Shown: in pieces, positions 52,353-61,050 of the stretch | Layout of the letters: each line of letters opens with the position of its first letter | How positions within the stretch are numbered: position 1 is the first letter of the stretch | Assembly (NCBI GenBank): GCA_963725505.1 | Contig: CAVRYN010000003.1 | Span: forward strand, 124,001-188,000 | Direction of reading: 5' to 3' | Length of the DNA stretch: 64,000 bases | Origin: Udaeobacter sp963725505 | Lineage (GTDB): Bacteria; Verrucomicrobiota; Verrucomicrobiia; Chthoniobacterales; UBA10450 | Translations under genes and position numbers: made by a program | Notes under the pieces: model-generated | Told to the model about the DNA's origin: nothing | The model's database searches: none | Seen by the model: only the letters and a program-made list of their open reading frames with translations

Positions 52353-52413
52353 GTTACAAGAGTTACAATGTTACAACCGGTCCAACCTTTGTAACCCTTT
52401 TAACATTTGTAAC
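52353..52413. repeat. GTTACAA/TTGTAAC repeats between pdhB and pdhC
   Basis: Three GTTACAA copies (52353, 52362, 52370) are followed by two inverted TTGTAAC copies (52389, 52407). The array fills the 84-base gap between pdhB and pdhC and could fold in the mRNA or bind a regulator. Confidence 0.6.
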
Positions 52414-52427
52414 GCTTTTAACGCTGT

Positions 52428-53411
52428 TCACGCGTAGCAGACCTGTTTCACGGCAGCGATGAGCTTATCCGCGTTCGGGAGCACCGCGTGCTCGAGGCGT
52501 TCATTGTACGGCATTGGGACATCTTCCTGTGATACGCGAATGATCGGCGCGTCGAGCGCATCGAAAATGTTTTTTTGAATCCGGTAGCAAACTTCCGCGC
52601 CCACGCCGCAAAACGGATGGTCTTGTTCGACTATCACGATGCGATGCGTTTTTGTCACCGAATCGAAAATTGCCTTCTCATCCAGCGGCTTGATCGAACG
52701 AAGATCGACAATTTCCGCCGATATGTCTTCCTCTTCGAGCTGAGCCGCGACCTTGAGTGCGAGCGGAACGGTTTGAGCGTAGCAGATAATCGAGACATCG
52801 CTGCCTTCGCGTTTCACCTCGGCTTTGCCAAGCGGAATGAGCAACTCTTCATCCGGCGGCTCAACCATTCCTTTGGAGCTGTAGAGCAGTTCCGATTCCA
52901 GAACCAGCACTGGATTGTTGTCGCGCACTGCGGTCTTCAGCAAACCTTTTGCATCGCGTGGCGTGGCCGGGGTGCAAACTTTGAGCCCAGGCACACTGGC
53001 GTAAAAGTTTTCCGTTGCGTGCGAATGTGTGGCACCGAGTTGATGTGCCGGCCCGTTCGGGCCGCGAAACGTGATGGGTATATTGAATTGCCCGCCCGAC
53101 ATCGTGAACATGTTGGGGGCGTTGTTCACGATCTGGTCGAAGGCTACGAGCGAAAAGCTGAACGTCATGAATTCAATGATCGGCCGCAATCCGACCATCG
53201 CCGCGCCGACTCCGAGGCCGGCGAATCCGTTCTCGCTAATTGGAGTGTCAATGATCCGTCGCGGCCCGAAGCGCTGAAGCAAGCCCTGGCTGACCTTGTA
53301 TGCGCCCTGATATTCGGCGACTTCCTCGCCCATCAAAAAAACATTTGGATCCCGCTCGAGTTCTTCCGCGAGCGCTTCATTGAGCGCCTGACGATAAGTG
53401 ATTTCTCTCAC
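52428..53411 (-). CDS. pdhB: Pyruvate dehydrogenase E1 beta subunit
   Basis: 327 residues, full length. Family motifs include ITYRQALNEALAEELERDPNVFLMGEEVAEYQGAYKVSQGL at the start, DTPISENGFAGLGVGAAMVGLRPIIEFMTF, and EQDHPFCGVGAEVCYRI. With the alpha subunit it forms the heterotetrameric thiamine-diphosphate E1 that decarboxylates pyruvate and acetylates lipoyl-E2. Its ATG overlaps the pdhA stop (ATGA). A GTTACAA repeat array separates it from pdhC. Confidence 0.96.
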   Translation of the reverse strand: MREITYRQALNEALAEELERDPNVFLMGEEVAEYQGAYKVSQGLLQRFGPRRIIDTPISENGFAGLGVGAAMVGLRPIIEFMTFSFSLVAFDQIVNNAPNMFTMSGGQFNIPITFRGPNGPAHQLGATHSHATENFYASVPGLKVCTPATPRDAKGLLKTAVRDNNPVLVLESELLYSSKGMVEPPDEELLIPLGKAEVKREGSDVSIICYAQTVPLALKVAAQLEEEDISAEIVDLRSIKPLDEKAIFDSVTKTHRIVIVEQDHPFCGVGAEVCYRIQKNIFDALDAPIIRVSQEDVPMPYNERLEHAVLPNADKLIAAVKQVCYA

Positions 53412-54394
53412 GGCTTAGCTCCATCGGCATACGTGTAATCGTAAAGTTTTTCGAGCGGCGGCTGCGGACTTTCCTCAGCAAATTTCACCGCGGCCAGAAC
53501 CGTTTCCTTCGCCTGCTTGTCGAGCCGGTCAAATTGTTCGTTAGTCAATTTTCCCTCGCGCGTGAGCTGAGCGCGCAGACGCGTAATTGGATCGTCGAGG
53601 CGATATTTTTCCAGTTCCTCCTTGGTCCGGTAACTTGCCGGATCTGACATCGAATGTCCGCGGTACCGATACGTGCGCACTTCAAGAAACGCCGGATGCG
53701 GTTCTTTGCGAATGGAATCGACAATCTCGGCAATCTTGTCGCGCACCTCGCGAAAGTTCATTCCATCGACTATTTCTCCAGGGATGTCGTAGCCTTCCGC
53801 GCGATGGACAATTTGTTTCAGTGAGGTCGATCTCTTTACCGAGGTGCCCATCGCAAAAAGATTGTTTTCGCAAATGAAAACGATCGGCAATTTGTACAGC
53901 GCGGCTAGGTTCAGCGCTTCGTGGAACGCTCCCTGATTGATCGCGCCATCGCCAAAGAAGCAGAGCGTGACGCGATCTTCGCCCCGGTATTTGATGGCAA
54001 ATGCCATTCCCACCGCCAGTGGAACGTGCGCGGCGACAATGGCGTGACCGCCGTACATATGATTTTTCCGGTCGAAAAAATGCATTGAACCACCAAGTCC
54101 ACGCGAGCAGCCCGTCTCTTTTCCGAAAAGCTCCGCCATGCACGCGTCCGCGCTGGTGCCGCGGGCCAGCGCATGAGCATGATCACGGTAAGCGGTGATG
54201 ATATAGTCATCGTCGCGCACCGCGGCCACTGCGCCGGTCACCGCTGCTTCCTGACCGATGTAAAGATGACAAAATCCGCCGATCTTCTGCGCTTGATACT
54301 GCTGGCTGGCGCGTTCCTCGAAACGCCGGATCAACAGCATCAACGAGAGCACTTCGACTTCGTCGCGCTGCCCTCCCGGCTGCATGGCGGTCAT
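53408..54394 (-). CDS. pdhA: Pyruvate dehydrogenase E1 alpha subunit
   Basis: 328 residues from the ATG at 54394 (or 325 from 54385); a longer frame from 54472 reads through a repeat and the upstream gene. The thiamine-diphosphate motif is GDGAINQGAFHEALNLAALYKLPIVFICENN. LIRRFEERASQQYQAQKIGGFCHLYIGQEA at the start and RYRGHSMSDPASYRTKEEL are family sequence. The ATG at 54394 overlaps the stop of the DUF6580 gene (ATGA), and both lie in a CGGGATGAC repeat, so the repeat may have created the junction. Confidence 0.93.
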   Translation of the reverse strand: MTAMQPGGQRDEVEVLSLMLLIRRFEERASQQYQAQKIGGFCHLYIGQEAAVTGAVAAVRDDDYIITAYRDHAHALARGTSADACMAELFGKETGCSRGLGGSMHFFDRKNHMYGGHAIVAAHVPLAVGMAFAIKYRGEDRVTLCFFGDGAINQGAFHEALNLAALYKLPIVFICENNLFAMGTSVKRSTSLKQIVHRAEGYDIPGEIVDGMNFREVRDKIAEIVDSIRKEPHPAFLEVRTYRYRGHSMSDPASYRTKEELEKYRLDDPITRLRAQLTREGKLTNEQFDRLDKQAKETVLAAVKFAEESPQPPLEKLYDYTYADGAKP

Positions 54395-54993
54395 CCCGCA
54401 GCGACAGGATCCCGCAATCGCGGTACGCCGCGCCCTCGCGATCTCTCCATGCTTCGCCCCAAATTCATGCAAACAACAAACAACAAAGTGAACAGCAGAT
54501 CACTGACGATCGAGTTGCGGAAAAACATCCAGGTCGGCGTTGCGCTGTACTGAGGCAATCCCACCGTGAGCGATTGAATGAGTCCTGCGAAATTTTTCGC
54601 GTAACCGGGATCGCTCAGCCAGGAGAATGCGTTGGTGATTACGTAGAAAATTGTCGATCCAACAATGGAAGCCGGCAAAAGTGTCTTCAGCGATATCCGA
54701 TTCTGCAAAAGAACTCCTATGCATCCGACGAGCGCGAGCGCCGCGTAGCGGACAAGGATCTGCGGATCAAGCAGCGGCGCTCCGTAGCGAAAATTAATTA
54801 CCACATCGGAAATAAAAAGCGTAACGAGCGGGACCGAGAATTTGTATTTCTTTGGAAAATACGCGCCGCTACACAGCGCGATTGCCGCGAGCGGCGCGAA
54901 GTTGGAAAGCCAGCTGGCGCCGGAATGAATCAGGAGTCCCGTGGTGACCCGATAAACGACGGCCGAAAAAACGAGGAGAAGGGCAGGGATCAT
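54391..54993 (-). CDS. DUF6580-like membrane protein
   Basis: 200 residues from the ATG at 54993. About five hydrophobic helices are visible (IPALLLVFSAVVYRVTTG, SNFAPLAAIALCSGAYF, FSVPLVTLFISDVVI and others), with GASWLSNFAPLAAIALCSGAYFPKKY and YVITNAFSWLSDPGYAK typical of the DUF6580 group, which resembles ECF-type substrate-binding membrane subunits. The function is unknown. The C-terminal SRGRGVPRLRDPVAAG looks repeat-derived and provides the stop. It is upstream of pdhA in the same direction. Confidence 0.8.
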   Translation of the reverse strand: MIPALLLVFSAVVYRVTTGLLIHSGASWLSNFAPLAAIALCSGAYFPKKYKFSVPLVTLFISDVVINFRYGAPLLDPQILVRYAALALVGCIGVLLQNRISLKTLLPASIVGSTIFYVITNAFSWLSDPGYAKNFAGLIQSLTVGLPQYSATPTWMFFRNSIVSDLLFTLLFVVCMNLGRSMERSRGRGVPRLRDPVAAG

Positions 54994-55038
54994 TCCACAG
55001 AACTTATCCGGTCGGTGCGATATGCAAAGGGCATTTGC

Positions 55039-55121
55039 TGTAGCCGCGTCTCTGTGAGACGCGCGGAGAGGGCGCGTTGCAAACACATCAGCCCCTCGCC
55101 TCGCGCAGCGAGGCGGCTACA
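55039..55121. repeat. Complete REPIN-like element upstream of the DUF6580-pdh genes
   Basis: 83 bases bounded by TGTAG and CTACA. The left hairpin is CCGCGTCTCTGTGAGACGCG (GCGTCTC/GAGACGC) and the right hairpin is GCCTCGCGCAGCGAGGC. They are separated by a 40-base spacer. It lies in the gap between rpsT and the DUF6580 gene. Confidence 0.8.
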
Positions 55122-55126
55122 ACAGC

Positions 55127-55375
55127 CTATTTCGCTATTGCGAGCGCTTTGTTAAGCCGCGCTTTTCGACGATTGGCTGCGTTTTCGTGAATGATACCGC
55201 GCTTTGCAGCTTTATCGATTGCCGAGATTAACGCGCGAATTTGATCCGCGCTGGGCGTTTGCGTGGAACGCGCCTGCTTTTGCATCGTGCGCAGACGCGT
55301 CACCGCGCTGCGATTACGCAGCGATCGTTTCACGGTCTGGCGAGCACGTTTGGTAGCTGATCTGGTGTTGGCCAT
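55127..55375 (-). CDS. rpsT: 30S ribosomal protein S20
   Basis: 82 residues, highly basic: MANTRSATKRARQTVKRSLRNRSAVTRLRTMQK at the start and AAKRGIIHENAANRRKARLNKAL at the end, the conserved S20 pattern. It binds 16S rRNA in the small subunit. The gene is leftward and followed by a REPIN-like element. Confidence 0.96.
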   Translation of the reverse strand: MANTRSATKRARQTVKRSLRNRSAVTRLRTMQKQARSTQTPSADQIRALISAIDKAAKRGIIHENAANRRKARLNKALAIAK

Positions 55376-55428
55376 TGTCGATGGAAGAATTTTATGGAGC
55401 AGGCCGCGCGCCGCGACGAAGCTGAAGG

Positions 55429-56166
55429 TTACATGCGTTTGCCCAACGCGAGCTTCGCTTTTTGTCGCTCGGCAGCGAGCGTTCCACCCATTCGCATTTG
55501 CTCGACGCTGAGTGTGCCTGAAGCAGATGTTGGTTCAGGCTGCGGCTGCTGACTGGCCGGCTTTTCGTTTTGCGCGACCAACGTACTAACAGGCGGCAGT
55601 GGCCGCGCCTTTGGCAATTTCGGCAAACGATCAGGCGTGATTTGCACCAGCGCCCCCAGTGGAACTTGATTATAGAGCACGGCGACATCGGCAGCCTTCA
55701 TTCTGATACAACCGTAGCTGGCTGGCCGCCCGATTGTTTTTTCCTCCGGTGTGCCGTGGATGTAGATGCCGCGGTGAAAGGCTTGCGCGTTTTGGGCTTC
55801 AAGTCCGGTTAGCCAAATGATCCGCGTAGTCACCGGATCCCGCCCGGGAGCATTTGGTTGGAGAATTTCGCCTGTCCACCGCCGATGGTGAAAGACAGCA
55901 CCGACTGGCGCGTTATCGCCGATCTTTTTCGCAACCATCAGGTAACCGAGCGGCGTCGTCATTTTCCCGCGAAAATCACCGACTCCGTACTTCGACGTTG
56001 AGACCGGGTAAATTGCCACTCTCCCGCCGTTCTCCATGAGCATCAGCTTCTGGTCGCGGATACTGACTATCAGACGATACGACGGATCGATCTGTGCGAG
56101 CTGTGTGGCAGAAAATGCCGGCGCGATCGAAACCAGACTAAAAATTACAGCCAATGGCCGAAACAT
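55429..56166 (-). CDS. L,D-transpeptidase (YkuD) with signal peptide
   Basis: 245 residues from the ATG at 56166, chosen for AAAGG seven bases upstream and the signal peptide MFRPLAVIFSLVSIAPAFSA; a GTG at 56202 would overlap the stop of the preceding gene (GTGA). The YkuD domain begins SYRLIVSIRDQKLMLMENG and has the catalytic IYIHGTPEEKTIGRPASYGCIRM. A C-terminal Pro/Gln/Ser-rich tail follows. It should cross-link peptidoglycan or anchor proteins in the periplasm. It is probably co-transcribed with the GT2 gene upstream. Confidence 0.92.
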   Translation of the reverse strand: MFRPLAVIFSLVSIAPAFSATQLAQIDPSYRLIVSIRDQKLMLMENGGRVAIYPVSTSKYGVGDFRGKMTTPLGYLMVAKKIGDNAPVGAVFHHRRWTGEILQPNAPGRDPVTTRIIWLTGLEAQNAQAFHRGIYIHGTPEEKTIGRPASYGCIRMKAADVAVLYNQVPLGALVQITPDRLPKLPKARPLPPVSTLVAQNEKPASQQPQPEPTSASGTLSVEQMRMGGTLAAERQKAKLALGKRM

Positions 56167-56198
56167 GCGCAACCTTTTACCCGATAATTCGGGTCTTG

Positions 56199-57749
56199 TC
56201 ACGCGGGAATTGCAGCGCTTGCGCGTGAGCTGTCAAAATTGACTTTTGACCAGCGGCTGCCGAATGAAGAGAGGCAAACGTAAAGGAAACCGCCCTGGAA
56301 CATCAGCAGGAACGGCACTGAGAAGAACTGGCGGTGCGCAATGGCGAACACCACGAAGTAACTGAAATAAATGGCGAAGGCCAGTTCCAGCAGGGGAAGT
56401 GTTGACTTGAGCGGCCGGTACTTGCAGCTGCGCCAGTGCTGCGATTTGCGTTCAATGCCGTACTTCGGCGTGCGCGTGAAATCGGATTTGTGATTGATGA
56501 GCGCTTCCAGCACCGCTCTCGCGTTATTTAGCGAGAGACCAATTCCCAAAGCCAGCAGACATGGCAGAAAAAGAATCTCCTTCATCCATGTCCGCGGATG
56601 CAGCTCCCGCTGGGCGCAAATATAGAAAACGGCGACCGAAGCCGATGCTGCAAGAAAGATCGGAATATCGATAAGCACTGTGCGCAGCCAGCCACCCTCG
56701 GGGCCGCCACTGGACGGATGTACAAGAACACACAGAAATGCAAGGAGCAGGTAAGCGAAGTTGGACATCAAATGCCCCGTGGCCTCGAGCTTGATTGGAA
56801 ACGGAAGCTGGCTGCGCCAGATCGTGGGCAATAATTTCTTGCACGTTTGGACCGAGCCCTTGGTCCAGCGATGCTGCTGAGACTTGAAACCGTTCATGTC
56901 CACAGGCAGCTCCGCCGGAGTGACCACATCTGAAAGATAAATGAATTTCCAGCCTGCCAGCTGAGCGCGATAGCTCAGGTCAAGGTCCTCGCATAGCGTA
57001 TCATATTGCCAGCCCCCACTTTGTTCGATGCAGGAACGCCGCCAGAGTCCGGCGGTTCCATTGAAATTAAAAAAGCGGCCGCTGCGGCTGCGTGCGTTTT
57101 GCTCAAGCAACAGGTGCCCATCCAAAAAAATCGCCTGCATGCGCGTGAGCAATGAATACCCACGGTTCAAATGGCCCCAACGGGTCTGGATCATTCCCAC
57201 TTTAGGATCGGTGAAGAAATGGATGGTGCGCTTTAGTAAGTCTCTTTGCGGGACAAAATCGGCGTCCAGAATACAAACGAACTCGCCCTCGGCAGCCTCA
57301 AGCCCTACCGCCAGTGCGCCGGCTTTGAAACCAGTGCGATCAACCCGATGAATACGCTGAACATTGAACCCACGCTGGCGCAGTTCCGCTGCGCACGAGG
57401 CGGTGATCTCGCGAGTCTCATCGGTTGAATCGTCCAGTACCTGAATTTGCAGAAGCTCCCGCGGATAATCCACTTCGCTCACCGAACGCATCAGCCGCTC
57501 GGCGACGTACACCTCGTTAAAGATTGGCAATTGCACCGTCACCTTCGGCAGTTGTTCAAAATAATGGGCCGGCGCCGGCGCCCGCTTCCGGTTTTTCAGG
57601 TAGAGGTAAATGATGAAGTAGCGGTGGACGCCATATGCAGAAAGGCCCATGAGCACGCTCAGGTAGCAAACCGTCCAAATGATATGTCCGACACTTCCTT
57701 GCATAGGAGTTTCTATGGCCACCAATCGTTGAGCCAGTAAGGGCGTCAT
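56199..57749 (-). CDS. Cellulose-synthase-like GT2 glycosyltransferase
   Basis: 516 residues from the ATG at 57749 (other ATGs at 57815 and 57704 are possible). Processive GT-A motifs are present: VLDDSTDET, the metal-binding DAD in ILDADFVP, CEDLDLSYR and QQHRWTKG (Q-x-x-R-W). One helix precedes and about four helices follow the catalytic domain. It likely polymerises or transfers sugars at the inner membrane, for example to a glucan or mannan, but no accessory BcsB/BcsZ-type genes are nearby. It overlaps the transpeptidase frame by GTGA. Confidence 0.9.
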   Translation of the reverse strand: MTPLLAQRLVAIETPMQGSVGHIIWTVCYLSVLMGLSAYGVHRYFIIYLYLKNRKRAPAPAHYFEQLPKVTVQLPIFNEVYVAERLMRSVSEVDYPRELLQIQVLDDSTDETREITASCAAELRQRGFNVQRIHRVDRTGFKAGALAVGLEAAEGEFVCILDADFVPQRDLLKRTIHFFTDPKVGMIQTRWGHLNRGYSLLTRMQAIFLDGHLLLEQNARSRSGRFFNFNGTAGLWRRSCIEQSGGWQYDTLCEDLDLSYRAQLAGWKFIYLSDVVTPAELPVDMNGFKSQQHRWTKGSVQTCKKLLPTIWRSQLPFPIKLEATGHLMSNFAYLLLAFLCVLVHPSSGGPEGGWLRTVLIDIPIFLAASASVAVFYICAQRELHPRTWMKEILFLPCLLALGIGLSLNNARAVLEALINHKSDFTRTPKYGIERKSQHWRSCKYRPLKSTLPLLELAFAIYFSYFVVFAIAHRQFFSVPFLLMFQGGFLYVCLSSFGSRWSKVNFDSSRASAAIPA

Positions 57750-58024
57750 GATGCCGTTTTCAGCGGTTGCGTCAATCCAAAAATCGCATGTTTGCCTGTG
57801 ACAAACCGCGCTCATATTGTGTTGATACGCAGTGGTCTCCTATCGCTCTTCGTAATTGCAGGAGCAACCGGTTTTGACAATCTTTTTGGTCGTCCGCCGG
57901 CTCACTGCTGCTTGAAAAAATTGCGCTGGCCGAAAGGCGGTTCAACCTCTTCCGACATTCACCCTTGCCTCAGACGGTCAGCAGGTTAACCGTGATAGGG
58001 CAATTTTTCTCGCAAAAGTCAGGC

Positions 58025-60502
58025 ATGCAGCTGGGAGATACCATAACGAAACGAAGGCGCGACCGTTTCGAGCGTTTCAAGATCATTTTTCCTATTCTTC
58101 TAGCGGGATGGATCCCGTCGATCCTGACCCTGATTGTTTCCTACACCATCCTGCGCGATACCCTGGAATCGCGAATACTACGTGACCGGCAAACTCTGAT
58201 CCAATTGGTGGGCCATCTGGTCGGCCACGATCTCAGCCGCAGTAGTGCCATCATTAACTATTACCAGACCCTACCCGAAGTTGCGAGAATTCTGAGCGTG
58301 GCAAATCCGACGCCGGCGGCTCAGCAATGGCTCAACTCGGCATTTTATTCGCACCCGAACATCGACGGAATGTTTTTTACCGCGCCTGATGGTGCCTTAA
58401 TTGCATCGATCCCGACGGCGCCCGAGATGGTCGGAAAGGATTTTGGCTCCGGTTACTGGCGCGAACAAGCGGAGGCCTCCAACGAAGCCGTGGTCTCGCC
58501 CGTTCATTTGCGGCTGACGGATAACCGGCTAGTCACGAATATCGTTGCAGCAGTGCGCGCGCCCGACGGAAGAATTCTCGGCTACGTCGGCGACTCGGTT
58601 CTCGTGGAAAGAATTGGCCGGCGTTTGGCCACGATCGAATTTTCCGATCGGTTTCTCTTCAAAGTTCTCGATCAAAACGGCGTCGCCCTTTTCGCGAATG
58701 ATTTTAAGCCGAACCCCAGTGCGACTTCTCCGGAGGGTGGCGTGTTGATCAAGCAAATCCGCCAAAATAAAACCGGACATTTCGAGGAGCACGGCAACCT
58801 CTATTCATTCAGTCCGATCGAGAACACCGGTTGGGTGGCAGTCGTGGAACAGCCGAAAGCGCTGGCTTACAAACCGGTTCACGATCTGCTGGCGCGGATG
58901 ACGTTGCTGGCAGCGTGGCTGGTCGCCCTTACGGCCGTCTTCGCGTGGCTGGGCAGCAGGTTTTATCAACGCCAGATGGAATCCAAGCAACGGCTGGAGC
59001 GCGAGGTCATCTTCAACGAGAAAATACTGGCGAACATGCCCAGCGGAATCGCTTTTGTCGATCCAACTTCTCGCCGCTTTCTTCACGCCAACGATGCCTT
59101 TGCACGCATGGCGGAACGCTTTGGAGACCTGCCGGCCGGCCGCGACATCACGGAAATCACCTGGGACAATGTGAAGATTGCGCCGCCCGGAGCGATTGAC
59201 AGAGTGCTCACCTTTGGAACGCCATTTCAGCTGACTGAGCATCCTTTGAAAGACAAGACAGGTATGACGCATTTTTTGGATATTAACCTGCTCCGGCTAC
59301 AAGGCGCCCAGGAAACCATTCAGGGCGTGCTTTATCTGGTGGAAGACAAGACGCGCGACGTCACATTGCGCCAGGAGTTGATTGCCGCAGATGCTGCCAA
59401 GGATCAATTCCTGGCACTTTTGTCGCACGAGCTGCGCAGCCCCCTCACGCCGGTACTTGCGATGGTAGGGGAGCTGGAAGCCGAAGTGCCAGATTCCCAG
59501 CCTGTCAAAGAAGCGCTCGAGGTCGTCCGGCGCAACGTTGAGCTGGAAGCGCGGTTAATTGACGATTTGCTCGACGTGACTCGTATCTCGAAAGGCAAAC
59601 TGCAATTAAGCTTTGAGACTATTTGCGTCCACCAAATCCTGCAGCGCGCTTACGAGATATGTCGAAAAGAAGTCGAAGCGAAGAATCTGGAAGTGGAATT
59701 TCACTTTCGCGCTGCTCACACCCATGTAGAGGGCGATCCGGCGCGATTGCAACAGGTCTTTTGGAATTTGATCAAGAACAGCGTGAAATTTACCCCTGAA
59801 AAAGGCCGAATTACTGTCGAGACCCTTAACCCTACGGCAGACAAAATTGAAGCTCGCGTCATCGACACCGGCATTGGCATCGAAAAGGAAACAATTGATA
59901 AAATCTTTAACGCATTCGAACAGGGACAAGCCGAGATCACCCGCCGCTTTGGGGGCCTCGGACTTGGCTTGGCCATTTCGAAGGCGCTGATCGACGCGCA
60001 TGGCGGGAAAATCAGCGTGCAAAGTGCCGGGAAAGACCAAGGAGCCACGTTTTCAGTGGAACTAAACACAGTGCTCACTCCGATCGGCGGCGACGGCGAA
60101 AGGGAAGATCAACCAGAGGATCGGGAAGCAGAAGCAACCATTTCAAAGCACCGGCGCGTCCTGCTCGTGGATGACCATTATGACACGTGCATCGGAATGA
60201 AAAGAATGCTCGAGCGCCATGGCTACGAAATTACTGTAGCCCATTCCGCAGAACAGGCAGTCGAGAAAGTCCGCATAGAGGATTTCGATCTGCTCATCAG
60301 CGACATCGGATTGCCGGATCGCAGCGGTTACGAATTAATGCGTGAAGTGCGGGTCAATAAAGATTTGCCTGGAATCGCACTCAGCGGCTTTGGTAGCGAA
60401 CAAGACGTAAAGCAAGCCAGAGAAGCAGGTTTCTCCGAGCATCTCACCAAGCCAATCAATTTTGAGCGCCTGGAAAAAACGATCCAGAACTTGCTCTCGT
60501 GA
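58025..60502 (+). CDS. Membrane hybrid histidine kinase with Cache-type sensor
   Basis: 825 residues from the ATG at 58025; a TTG at 57965 would extend it by 20. One helix (about 25-45) and a second (about 285-310) bracket a double-Cache-like periplasmic sensor (FYSHPNIDGMFFTAPDGALIASIP). A PAS-like domain follows (ILANMPSGIAFVDPTSRRFLHAND), then HisKA with the phospho-His in LLSHELRSPLTPV, HATPase_c with NLIKNSVKFTPEKG and GGLGLGLAISKAL, and a C-terminal receiver with VLLVDDHYDTC and DIGLPDRSG (phospho-Asp). No partner regulator is adjacent; the signal is unknown. Confidence 0.95.
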   Translation: MQLGDTITKRRRDRFERFKIIFPILLAGWIPSILTLIVSYTILRDTLESRILRDRQTLIQLVGHLVGHDLSRSSAIINYYQTLPEVARILSVANPTPAAQQWLNSAFYSHPNIDGMFFTAPDGALIASIPTAPEMVGKDFGSGYWREQAEASNEAVVSPVHLRLTDNRLVTNIVAAVRAPDGRILGYVGDSVLVERIGRRLATIEFSDRFLFKVLDQNGVALFANDFKPNPSATSPEGGVLIKQIRQNKTGHFEEHGNLYSFSPIENTGWVAVVEQPKALAYKPVHDLLARMTLLAAWLVALTAVFAWLGSRFYQRQMESKQRLEREVIFNEKILANMPSGIAFVDPTSRRFLHANDAFARMAERFGDLPAGRDITEITWDNVKIAPPGAIDRVLTFGTPFQLTEHPLKDKTGMTHFLDINLLRLQGAQETIQGVLYLVEDKTRDVTLRQELIAADAAKDQFLALLSHELRSPLTPVLAMVGELEAEVPDSQPVKEALEVVRRNVELEARLIDDLLDVTRISKGKLQLSFETICVHQILQRAYEICRKEVEAKNLEVEFHFRAAHTHVEGDPARLQQVFWNLIKNSVKFTPEKGRITVETLNPTADKIEARVIDTGIGIEKETIDKIFNAFEQGQAEITRRFGGLGLGLAISKALIDAHGGKISVQSAGKDQGATFSVELNTVLTPIGGDGEREDQPEDREAEATISKHRRVLLVDDHYDTCIGMKRMLERHGYEITVAHSAEQAVEKVRIEDFDLLISDIGLPDRSGYELMREVRVNKDLPGIALSGFGSEQDVKQAREAGFSEHLTKPINFERLEKTIQNLLS

Positions 60503-60505
60503 GCA

Positions 60506-60564
60506 GTGACGCGGACAATCCTGTCTGCGAACCACGCGGCGCAGACATGATCTTCTGCATGACG
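60506..60564. repeat. REPIN-like pair between convergent genes
   Basis: GTGACGCGGACAATCCTGTC with TGCG at the left and GCAGACATGATCTTCTGCAT with GACG at the right, inverted relatives of the 50328 element. It lies between the histidine kinase and the HU-like gene, where it could also act as a terminator. Confidence 0.55.
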
Positions 60565-60577
60565 TGCCCTGTGGGTT

Positions 60578-60922
60578 TTACACGCCCGCTTCTGTTTTAA
60601 TCTTGCGCTCTGCCGTTTCTTTTAGTTGGCGTGAGAGCTTCTCAACGCGCTGACGCATGATTTTGCCAGCCTTAAATTTCACGGTCGCGCGCGATGGGAT
60701 CACGAAACTGCTGCCCGGTTGATTCGGGTTGCGTCCAACTCGCGGCTTTGTCAGGCGCGGCTGAAAAACGCCAAAATTGCGCAGTTCAACCGGGATGTTG
60801 TTAGCAAGGCTGTCGGTGATTTTGTCGAGCGTGCGCTGGACGACGTCAAACACTTGATGCTGAACCATACCGGTTTGGTTGCTGATAGAAACGACGATGT
60901 CGCGCTTGGTTAACTTTGACAT
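60578..60922 (-). CDS. HU/IHF-family DNA-binding protein
   Basis: 114 residues from the ATG at 60922, because MSKLTKRDIVVSISNQTGMVQHQVFDVVQRTLDKI is the usual HU/IHF start; a longer frame to 61069 is not family sequence. The DNA-binding arm contains VELRNFGVFQPRLTKPRVGRNPNQPG, where family members have GFGTFxVxxRxARxGRNPxTG. A basic 20-residue tail (QLKETAERKIKTEAGV) is longer than in E. coli HU. It bends DNA as a dimer. Confidence 0.93.
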   Translation of the reverse strand: MSKLTKRDIVVSISNQTGMVQHQVFDVVQRTLDKITDSLANNIPVELRNFGVFQPRLTKPRVGRNPNQPGSSFVIPSRATVKFKAGKIMRQRVEKLSRQLKETAERKIKTEAGV

Positions 60923-61050
60923 ATCTATCTTAATAATCGTTCCATGCGGCTGCGGCGGTGGCCACTGATCACAAAAACGATAAAATTTTAATAGCCTAAG
61001 GTGTTCGAGAAGAACACGAAACGCAAGTCGCTTCGCCGCGCTTGAATGGA

